A DNA stretch of 64,000 nucleotides from Druceiella hillmani (taxonomy: Eukaryota > Arthropoda > Insecta > Lepidoptera > Hepialidae), in contig JAYKKI010000061.1 in assembly GCA_039881145.1 (NCBI GenBank), forward strand, positions 9,278,501-9,342,500, read 5' to 3'. A model generated the notes under the pieces. That model saw only the letters and a list, made by a program, of their open reading frames with translations, ran no database searches and had not been told where the DNA came from. Of the stretch, positions 23,781 through 34,100 are shown one piece after another. Numbering within the stretch: position 1 is the first letter of the stretch; each line of letters begins with the position of its first letter. The position numbers and the translations under genes are program-made.

Positions 23781-25065
23781 TATATATTCCATAATCAACT
23801 CGAAATAAGTACCTACTCATTCGCAATAAATAACTGAGCCACTTATTTTTGAAGTCGGTGCCAGCACTGTCGACCAACTTAAACAAATGTATAGTTTAGT
23901 TTATTTTATAAGATGAATTTAAATCCTTAACTTCTATGTACTCACAATATGAAATAAATTCATAAAGAGCGTATTTATAATTTAGTATTTTTATTTGTAT
24001 TAGTCTAATTTCAATTAATTATTTTTTACTTTTTAGTATCTGCTTTCGAAGTCGGTTTTTTTAAATATATTTTATATAGACATTTTCGTGATTAATAATA
24101 TTAACAGTACACTATAAATAACATTTAATTATTTTCTTTAATAGAGTATTGCATAATTATTAAAAGTCACGGGAAAAATCTAGTATATGGATAATTTTCT
24201 CTATATTCGTTTTCAACAACACACAGAAACCAAGTGATAGTAGTAGCCACCTGTGGTTAGTTTTAAGGCGTTGAGGAGTTTTACTCTTAATATTCAAAAT
24301 TCAATATCAAATTTGCAAAATAATGAGCAAGGTAACAATTAACCAGTGGTAAGCATATTGAATCATGATTGATTTACTACCATCCGTTAAGGAATTGCAT
24401 TATTCATCTTCAGAAATAGACCCTGACCTGATCGATGGTGTAGTTATTTTGCAAGGTAAAAACTACCAGTAGCAAATATCTTGAATTACAATTGACTTAC
24501 TACCATACGATAAGGAGTTCCATTATTTATCCTCAAAATACATCATCAGACTCTGATAAGGCCGTTGGTGTAGTTATTTTGCAAAGCCGGTTAGAAAACT
24601 CATAAGTACTATTTGTGTCCCGAATAGTCACAACTATTAGAAACAAATATCTTTAATTACGGTTGATCTACTAATATCTGTTAAGGAATTTAATTATTCA
24701 TCTCCAGAACTTATCACAAGATCCTGATCTGGTAAATGGTGTAGTTATTTTGAAAAGTAACAACTATCCGTAGCAAATAAATTGAATCACAGTTGATTTA
24801 TAGATTTTCGTTAAGAAGTTCCATCGTTGATTTCCGGATCGTCAGATCATCATCATATTTATAGAAGACCACTCTTAGAGTACTCTCTTTCAAATAAAAA
24901 AAACTATTGAAATTGGTTTACGTGGTAAAGAATTATCGCTGAACATATATAAAAAAAATTCCAAAAAATTAAGAACCTCTTCTTTTTTTTGGAGTCGGTT
25001 AAAAATATATTCAGTACGTATTCTATAAGGCATTAATAACGTATTCTCAATACTTGCCATCAAAA
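23780..25065. mobile_element. insertion of Helitron-like and other repeat material in the duplicated flank
   Basis: The paralogue at 60230-60290 runs straight from CAAATAATTATCAT to AATTTGTGTATATCCG, whereas here about 1.28 kb intervenes. The insert includes GAAGTCGGTGCCAGCACTG (23852), GAAGTCGGTTTTTTTAAAT (24049), a Helitron-like terminus GTCACGGGAAAAATCTAG|T (24183), and at 24350-24850 four diverged units around TTACTACCAT..GTTAAGGAATT. It looks composite, with one insertion nested in or next to another. Confidence 0.55.
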
Positions 25066-25432
25066 GTAATATACAAAATTCGTGTACATCCGAGAAATGT
25101 CAATAACCGTCAAAGCCAGGAGCGATATTTCGCTTTGACTCAATTAATAATAAAATACTTTTTAAAAAGCCTCCTTCAAAAAATGCAAGGTACTAAAAAG
25201 TAAAAAAGAATTAACTCAAAATAGGTATCTACTTTTTTGTAATAAATAACTAAGTTATTTATTTTTGAAATCGCTGCCAGCACTGTCGAACAACTTAAAG
25301 AAATTTATAATTTAATTTAATTTAAATGTAAATTTGAAATTGAACTTCTAATGTACTTACAATACTAAATAGATTCATGAAGAGTGTATTTATATTATAA
25401 AAAAAGTGAGCCGTCACGGGACGTCTAGCAGA

Positions 25433-25704
25433 TGTGAAACATCGTGTTCGTACAAGTAATATGCATAAAAGACAAGATTATTACAGGAACTAAATATAGC
25501 ATAATGAAAAAATAAAGTATTACGAATTTCTCACAGAAAATGATGACTTTATTTAATAAACATTTATTTACAATTAATACAAAAATAATAAAGCACAGGT
25601 TATGTGTACCATAGTAAACAACAACGTCGAACTGAGTGAGGAGGGGGTCGGGTAGTCGGTTGCGCATGGCCACACGTCGCCATACCGTACACTCTACTAC
25701 ATAT

Positions 25705-25765
<61 letters not shown>

Positions 25766-25849
25766 TAGTATAGCGTGGCGACCCGTCGCCACGACAAGCG
25801 TCGCCACGCCAACGATCCGGTTTATACCTGCGCCTATAGATGTTTCACA
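25433..25849 (-). mobile_element. possible solo LTR, or a terminal-inverted-repeat element
   Basis: The segment starts TGTGAAACATC and ends GATGTTTCACA, 11-bp perfect inverted ends (13 bp if GA..TC flanks are included) with TG..CA borders as in LTRs. On the minus strand it contains a TA-rich block, an insect-initiator-like CTCAGTTCGACG and, downstream, AATAAA (in TTATTAAATAAAGTC). I see no flanking target duplication, so a DNA element is also possible. A (TA)26 tract (25709-25761) and GC-rich GTCGCCACG repeats lie inside. Confidence 0.4.
25709..25761. repeat. (TA)n microsatellite
   Basis: About 26 TA units without interruption, inside the possible solo LTR. Confidence 0.95.
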
Positions 25850-26230
25850 TCAAAAATTTACATTTCTTTTAGGTTAATCGGCGGTGCTGGCACCGACTTC
25901 AAAAGTAAGTAACTTAGTTATTTATGGCAAATAAGTAGGTACCTATTTTCACTTAACTATTTTTTACTTTTCAGTACCTTACCTTTTTTGACGTTTTTTA
26001 AAAGGTATTTTATTTTAGAATTTTTAGTGATTAATATATTAATCATCGAAATTATATTTTTTCTCATAATTTTGGACCATTACTAAAAGTCACGGGCAAA
26101 AACTAGTATATAGATATTTTCCTCTTTGTTTAAAATTGATTATCAACAAAAATTAGAAACGAAGCGATGGTAGTAGCCGCCAATAGTTAACTGTTAGCCG
26201 TTGAGGAGTTCGGTTTAACATATCCGAAGT
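25850..26230. repeat. inverted copy of GAAGTCGGTGCC repeat, then Helitron-like end
   Basis: GGTGCTGGCACCGACTTC (about 25883-25900) is the reverse complement of the block at 23852, and a diverged plus copy is at about 25265-25300. Further on, GTCACGGGCAAAAACTAG|T (ending 26106) parallels 24166-24183, and GTAGTAGCCGCC..CGTTGAGGAGTTC parallels 24240-24280. Similar material therefore flanks the possible LTR in opposite orientations. Confidence 0.5.
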
Positions 26231-26650
26231 CCAATATCAGGTAAAACGCATGTCCGCACAAGTTGGTAGCAACCATTATGAATTAAATCGGAAGAAGTTT
26301 TATGTACTCGTATATTGTGTATCGGCCATTATAAAAGTGAAACAACGCGACTTCATTAAAAAAAGATGGATTACTTCTTTTTTCAATTTTTTTTGAGCAA
26401 TTCTACGTGAAATTTGAACTAACAAATTCAATTCAGTAATGGATTTTTTATTAATTTGTTATTAAATTTACAATTATAATCAAATAAAAAATAAGCGAGA
26501 AACGTATTCTGTTTTCATACAATTAACTTTGAATTAGAAAAATGGTGAACTAAATTGAACGTAATAAGTTGATTCAACGCTATTTTCCCAATGTGAGAAT
26601 TACTACCTCTAATTTGGATATCTGGAGAGAACAAATCGATGTTTTAAAGA

Positions 26651-26920
26651 TAATATTTATTGAATATATTTGGCGTTAATTTTGTAAAAAATTCATTATT
26701 CACAATTAAATGAAACTACGTGATATAGTATTATTTCTACTTTCTTTAAGTTCTTTACCACGTTCAGGTGGACTATATATCTTTGCTAAAGTGGGCTATT
26801 ATGTTGTTATGTTATTGAAGATGTTGTAATACAACGAAACTTAGGTCGCGGTAAAGAACTTAAATAAAGTAGAAATAATATTATATCACGTAGTTTCATT
26901 TAATTGTGGGTAATATTTAT
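26651..26920. mobile_element. foldback element, copy B, with 10-bp target duplication
   Basis: A 250-bp unit (26661-26910) is flanked by TAATATTTAT on both sides. Its 62-bp arms (26701-26762 and 26847-26908) differ by about three bases when inverted, with ends CACAATTAAATGAAACTACG and CGTAGTTTCATTTAATTGTG. The paralogous UGT flanks at about 4020 and 61810 lack it, giving an empty site. It has the same 5' segment, TGAATATATTTGGCG, as copy A. Confidence 0.85.
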
Positions 26921-27099
26921 ATTCGTCTTTCAAAATATAGAAACGAAAATATGAGAAAAATGAGAGTGCATAAACGTTTCGAACGATTATGCTATTTTAT
27001 TTAATATTAAATTTTATTTTACTAAGTGCATTTTGACAACATCACGTTTAAATTTCAACATACAGAGTTATTGAAAATTTCATTATTGTAGGTATTCTA

Positions 27100-27405
27100 T
27101 CGTCCGTATTTACGAGCTGATATACAAAATGTCAATATTCTAAAATGGCTCTGAATATCGAATCCTGACTCCTACTTATTAAATCGTGCAAGTACTGAGT
27201 GGCACATTGGTAATACAAACTTTGTTATTACCCGTATATATTTAATAAAGCGTTTGCACTCTACTCACACTGAAGTCATTATTCTACTATTTGCAAGGTT
27301 AAATAAATCAAACACTTAAAATATTAGTAACTACAATGTTATTAGCATTAATACTACACATTAGCGCATTAGACTTGAGACCGCTAATACGAAACATCGC
27401 ATAAA
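27100..27405 (+). promoter_or_regulatory. promoter and 5' leader of the intact UGT
   Basis: Conserved blocks are GTGCAAGTACTGAGTGGCAC with TTGGTAATACAAACTTT (27186-27225), a TATA-like GTATATATTTAATAAAG (27234-27250), the presumed start-site motif GCGTTTGCACTCTAC (27250-27264) and TGAAGTCATTATTC. The leader ends CATCGCATAAA before ATG. The order is the same in the flanks at 4265, 11114, 62098 and, inverted, 2122. Transcription start is inferred from conservation. Confidence 0.65.
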
Positions 27406-28254
27406 ATGTGCCTCAGTAATTTTTTAATTTTATGTTTGACCGTAACCATATTAAGTGTTAGTATCCACGGTGCAAGTATATTAGCAGTGTTTCCAACACC
27501 ATCTTTCAGTCACCAAGTTGTATTCAACGCATTGATAAAGGCGTTAGGGAAAAATGGTCATCAAATCACATTGGTCACGACAGAACCCCTCGAACCTAGT
27601 GTGGACTACCAAAACGTCACTCAAATAAATCTGCGTGATGTATCATACAAACTTTATTTAGAAAATTTTGATATGACTAACGTCGGTTTTACGTCAAATG
27701 GTGACTACACCGCTGTTCTATTCCATTTTTACCGGGCCATGGTACAAGTCGTTGATAGTCAGTTTCAATCATCGAGCGTGAGAAAATTGATAAAATATCC
27801 TGATGTACATCCGTTTGATCTTTTTATAGGTGAATACTTAACACCTGAGGTTTTTGCATTCGCGGATTTGTACAAAATTCCTTCGATTGGCGTAAACTCG
27901 ATGCAGCAATTTCAATTTCAATTTGAAATGATGGGTAACCCCACCCATCCTCGTCTCTATTCTCATGTCTTTTCCACAGGAATTGGATCCGCTATGAGTT
28001 TTTGGGAGAAATTATCAACCTTTTATTACTCATTAAAAGTACATTTTCTACTATGCTTTGATCACTTTCCCCAGAGAGAAAATTTAGTGGAGAAACATTT
28101 TCCGTTAAGACATGTAAATATGGGAAAATTAATGAAAAATGTCGATATGGTGTTCGTTAATTCGGATTTTGTCTTTAGTGGAGCGAGACCCGTTGTCCAG
28201 CAGGTCGTATTTTTAGGAGGTATGCATTTCAAAGATGAATTACCGCTTCCTCAG
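27406..28254 (+). CDS. UGT exon 1 (signal peptide and acceptor-binding half)
   Basis: The exon encodes 283 residues. Residues 1-23 are a signal peptide ending SIHGA. The mature start SILAVFPTPSFSHQVVF holds the catalytic-position histidine (H36). E143 in FDLFIGEYL aligns with the partner acidic residue of the UGT catalytic dyad (Asp in vertebrate enzymes). NPTHPRLYSH and ARP.VQQVVFLGGMHF follow. CAG|GTAAGT at 28252-28260 ends it in phase 0. Beyond the donor the frame stops after 11 codons. By eye it is about 80% identical to the exon at 62317. Confidence 0.92.
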
Positions 28255-30744
28255 GTAAGTTACATTTTATTTACCAAATGTACTGAGTAAATACTTGCGA
28301 TATGTACTAAAGATGTTTAGTAAAAATTTAAGTAATTCTTGAATTTATGTTTTAAATGTAAATGTCAAAATCTATTAGTTGTTTTACTGTCCTACTAGAT
28401 TTTTTTATTTATATATTTACCAATTCGTCATTTTTATATTTAGTTTCTGTATTTTTTTAAAATTCATAATAAAAAGAAATGATGTAAAAACTATTAATAT
28501 TAGTAAAATACAACGTATGTTTAATGCATTGGTGAAATAATGGATATTTTTAATTATAATTATCTATAGTTATTTCAATATTTCAATTTACCTATTTCAT
28601 TGAATACTAACAGTACAACACATTGAATTTAGCATTTAGAATTTTAGGAAATCACGTATATTTTTCCAGTTTACATGATCTCTGACAAGGTTAAAAATTG
28701 AATAATCTTATTTTATTGAATAGTTAAAAGGTACTAAATGGTTATTCAACTGCGTATTTTGGTACTTCCGAGACTTACAATTCCTCACAAAATAGTATTC
28801 GTTTTGAACATTTCGGGTTTAAAACTTTTTGAACATTTCGGGTTTAAAACTTTATAAAAATATGCTCATTGATGAAATTAAATATTTTTATTTGATGACG
28901 CCACTTGAAAAGGACATTTCGCGGTTTTTAATTAACGTTTTGAACATTTTGAACATTTCGGGTTTAAAACTTTAAACATTTTGAACATTTCGGGTTTAAA
29001 ACTTTATAAAAATATGCTCATTGAAGAAATTGAATATTTTTATTTGATGACGCCACTTGAAAAGGACATTTCGCGGTTTTTAATTTATCAGTATCTAGTT
29101 TGTTTTGTTTTCTTTAAAATTCAATATAACTGTAATTACGAACGATATTATGGTTATTATTTTCATTATCAACCGCTCTATAGACTAATAAATATTTTTA
29201 TGTGTTTATTTGTTACATATTAAGACTAAGACTGAATAACGAATTTCTTGTAAAGAGACCGACGAAAAAAGGCCTAGTGAATGTAATAAAATCACCTTTG
29301 TATCTTTTAGAATATAAAAAATATAATTTACCCATGGACAATAAGTAAAAAGTAAAAAAAACACAATTTGAAGCCATAATACAAAAGACACCTATCTTTA
29401 CACATGCGGATACCCAATCTATGTAGAATACTCATAAGAAGTAAAAGTAACAAAAATATCTAATGAAATACATGAAAATTTTTAGAAATGGTATAACCAT
29501 TTCTAAAAAAACAATAAATACCGATTTTCTTGTATTGTGTAACATCAATCGAGAACGAATGCCAATACAATTGTTCCATATTGTCTGAAGAAATATCTTT
29601 TTGGCTCTTTTTCACTTTTAGGTAACTCTTCCCAACGAAATTTTGAGTTTACGAATTTCATGGATTGATATATTTTATCTGTGTATAGAGGATAGATGAG
29701 ATACAATATGCAGTTTGTTGCTGGCTCATATAGTTCCGTAGACAAATTACGAGTATCATAAAAAACAAATATGAATTTTTAATAAAAAATACGTGATTGC
29801 TCATTTGTCTGGCTGACTATTTGAATAATACTTTGAAGGGAGTTATTTTTTCATTTTCTCTGTTTAAGAGTATAATCTTTATTCTTGTAACACCTGGGTC
29901 AAATTCTAAATATATTTCTGTAGGCCTCCATTAGTGCGAAGATAGAATATAGGTGGTTATGGGCTGTTAAATGTGGTTTCACCTGCGTAAAATACTAATA
30001 CTAGGAAAATAGTTTTTGTATATTTGTGGATCGATCACGATTAAACGGTTAATTAGGTTCATCAAAACTTTGTGTACATAAAGTTCACAGAGGGGTAGTC
30101 GGGTAATAATATGATATGTTAATAGTTGGCGTATCGTTTAGATTCAATCCGCAGAACATTTAGTGTTATTTATATAGAATTATTGCCATTGTCTCATCGC
30201 TTCTATTGAAAATTCACGTCAGCGTAACCATGGGCGAAGTTATTTTCATCGTTTTAATAATATTTGGCGTTACTTTTGCACGGAATTTTAACTGACTTGT
30301 TAATTGATTGCACCGACATCCAGTGACTATTTCAAGTAAGTTGTATAATTTTGTTATTAGTCAAATTAAATACATTGACGCTGCCTCTCGTCAATTCAGG
30401 ATATATAGCGATGACCACACACCTACAATATGATACAAATCGTTTTAAAACATACACTACTATTTTCACTTCTCCTTTCTTTATTATCTTTCGGACTTTT
30501 CTAAATTTGGCCACCGACATCTTTCTGAGTTGTCTACGTTTCCTTCTCATAATTAATTCTTCCGTACTCACCCCTCTTACCGTATTTTCACGTCCGCATC
30601 TTTGTGCCATGAACAGAGTTTACATTTTTCTTTTTTTTTTCACAATCACAAGTTTTGCGACTGATCTCATTACATATCAGTTTCTTACTTTTATCCCGGT
30701 TTTCTGTTGCCAAAAAATATTTTTACATATGGTTATATACAAAA

Positions 30745-30800
<56 letters not shown>

Positions 30801-31104
30801 GTGTATCAAAATGTCACATAAAAAACTATCGCCCTGTGATGTTACATTTTAACTCACTTCTCTTCTAGGAATATCATTAATTCCATCATCCATTTAAGGA
30901 AAGGAATAAATTGTCGTTGAAATAAACCGTCGTATAATACGCGTTTTTTCTAACTAAGTCCAAAAAAATATTACACATAACTCTTTTTAACATACCCAAT
31001 ACTTGCACGGAGTACGGTGTTTATTTCCCGAGCGGCGTTGAACAATGTGCGCAAATATCGTATGTACAAAGATAACAAATAATTTTGAATTATTCCCGGA
31101 CATC

Positions 31105-31148
<44 letters not shown>

Positions 31149-34100
31149 CAGATAATCCAATAAAATGAACAATCAAGCGTCGACATGCGATATGGGACAC
31201 TTGCCTCCAAGCAGCCGTCCTAAGCACTACGTCGCCATTACGGAATGCAATCCTACGTGATAATTTCAATCCTGGTATTAACTTCAAAAGTACTATTGCC
31301 AGATCTAGGGTGGGGTTTTCCAGAAATATTTAATACGGTCAATGTCAGTCTGAATTCGTCTTGAAGTAATATTGATATGGCTGTTTATTTTGACTTCAGC
31401 TTGGCGAGAGGTATATCGTAGCAGTTTGAGGCATGTTGGTTTTTACGTGGTTTTCCCTGAACTGTGACCTTTCTACAATTTTAATTTCCTTACGTATGAC
31501 ATTGTTTGAAGGTAGGTTAAATATTTTATCGTTCATAAATTCAGATTTGTCCTCATCATACTTAAACGGGTAAGTATAATAAAGTCGCAGTTAAGTTAGT
31601 TCACCGCTCTTCAAACCGTTTCCAAAGTGAGATAATAAGTATTTGAGCTAATGGTTTATCAAGATTTTGCAATTTTCTAATAACAAACCTCAAAGTAGCT
31701 TCAGCAGTGATCAAATCAGAGTCACATCTACATAAAACTTCCACAGCAATTTCAATGTTTGTAATATTTGATAAGCCCTAAGCCCATTAGCACTTTATAT
31801 TTCCGTTCAGAGAATAAATAATGTTGATTTACGCGGAAACCTAAATCACCCAAAGCTTTAGAAAGGCATAATCTTATTTTATTTAATGTTATCATGATAT
31901 TGGACAGGCTAAACCACTTTGTCTTGAAATCTAGCAACAGAGCTAGATTTTTTCCCATATCTTGCAACATATAAATTTGGAATAGATCATTTTTCGTTGG
32001 TAACTTTTTGAATAGTTTAACAACCTTTCTCAATTTCTTTATAACTTTTGGGTACTCCAAAGTCAAGTTTCTTTCCGTTGTTAATCAAAGCTGCCGTCTT
32101 CGTCATTAACGAGTTTTTCATTTTTAAATCATTCCCACCGTTCTCATCCGTTCTTTCATCGGATGCTTTATTTTGCATAGATATTTATTCATCGAATATA
32201 TCCGATAAAAATTTATTTTATGTATAAATTACATCTATACCAGTCAGTTGGATGCCATGGGTATAACAACGTTGCTAATCTGGTTTGATGAGTCGACCTA
32301 CTTTTACAATGATTTTGGCACCGTCTGTGGTTATACAGATTATGTCGTTATCTAGATTTAAATCATATTAAGATAATTTATCATTCAAAAGTTTAACACA
32401 AGTTTCTGTAGGCAAAAAAAAACTCGTATCGGCCCTATATTTCAGAAAGTATTTTTGTTTTGTGCAAATGTGTGAATATTTATTTATATCTAAATAACAC
32501 CTGTTTCTAGTAGGAGAATGTCAATACAGTTTGGCGCCGAGATTAGTTCCGCATATTGTTTGCAAAATCCCGGTATTTCGGGATCCTGGTATGCCTGTAT
32601 TGTATTCCTTAGTCATCGTCAAACACGCAGACACTGAGCTCTGAAACGTCCACTTCTCTTGGGGATCGGCGGCGAAAACAGGGTGGGTATACTCGTATAT
32701 ACAAAAAGTGGTTAAGTGCGGACTTCTCACTAATCCTCAGTTATGTTACGTCACATTCGTCATATATCTGACTCTACTTTTGGCCACATGTGATATTTTG
32801 TCTCCGTTTATGTATGTTATCTCTATTCTTGGCGACCCATTTTTGGGTATAAAAAGTCTCGTGTCAAACTGAAATAATTCCAGTAATTAAATTTATACCC
32901 ATCGAATCGTATCTTTACTTCACCATACGTAAAGGACTCGCTTCAGATTTATAGATTAAAAATAATAATAAATGAATCTGTACTTTTTTATCAATTTTAA
33001 GAAGATATACTTAATTCGTTAACTGCAACTTAAAACGTATGTGTTTTCCTTTAATATCAATTTTTATCCCACATTCTACTATCATTTGTTGCAGAATGAT
33101 TTGCTGTGAAGTAAAAAAAATATTTCTAACCCATAACTCGTGAATATGACTATATATAACAATCAAACAATGAAAACGTGAATGTGTTTTAAAAATTTGG
33201 AAATATTATTTTTATGATTAGATGATCCAATATTTCTTATTTTTTATGATCTAGTGGCCATTTTTTACATTTTCACGTTTTTTATAAAATGTAGTCTCAA
33301 GTTTTACGTAATGACTACGATGAGATGAGAACACATATTTTTTACCGTCCTTTCAAGCTTCACTCTTTCAAAAGAAATTAAAAGAAAAAAAAATTCAAAG
33401 ATCATCGCAGTTTTATTAAAACATTAAAAGACATAGCCCGATACTCGATTAGTTTAAACTTTACTAAGTTATTTCTCAACAGAATTGAATGTCAGTTTTA
33501 AAATGGAATTTTTTCAAGTTTTTTATTCCATTTCCTTACATCTTTTCTGAAAAAATAACAGTTAAAGTTTTATTGCAAACGTAAAAAATTGCATTTCTTA
33601 TAGACAGTGGCTTCATATATATTCAGTTTGGTGTACAGAATGGCCTGCGCAAGTAATATACACGTTCTTGTTAACATAGAGGATATATAAAATTACAAGT
33701 AATTAATAGTCAATAAGTCGATCTCCAGCCTCCCTAATAAGCCGGTTTCCGAAAAGGCTATAGTACAATAGACTACGTCCATACTCTGTGCCAAACTATA
33801 CAGAATCAAGATGGAAATAATTTTTTCAAACGAGTTTTGAAGACGTAAAATGATAATACGATTGAATGTCAGAATTAAATTTGTTTCAGTATTTGCTAGC
33901 ACGTATAGCGATAGCGACATATATAGTGAAGGGTATTCATAGTAGATCGCGACAATGAAAATTGTGTTTCGTATAAGTTTTACCAATATCTTACGTAGTA
34001 TACCAGACTATTTGAGGATTTGTGTAATAAAATTGTATTACAAATCTACCAAAAGTACTAAAAAAAAGCATATGTGATGATACCGTGTGATACGAAATTA

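Noticed and set aside
30332..30821. Overlapping frames on both strands (92 and 156 codons)
   Set aside because: The plus frame runs into a TA microsatellite and the minus frame is a basic low-complexity product; neither shows a domain, splice context or conserved copy.
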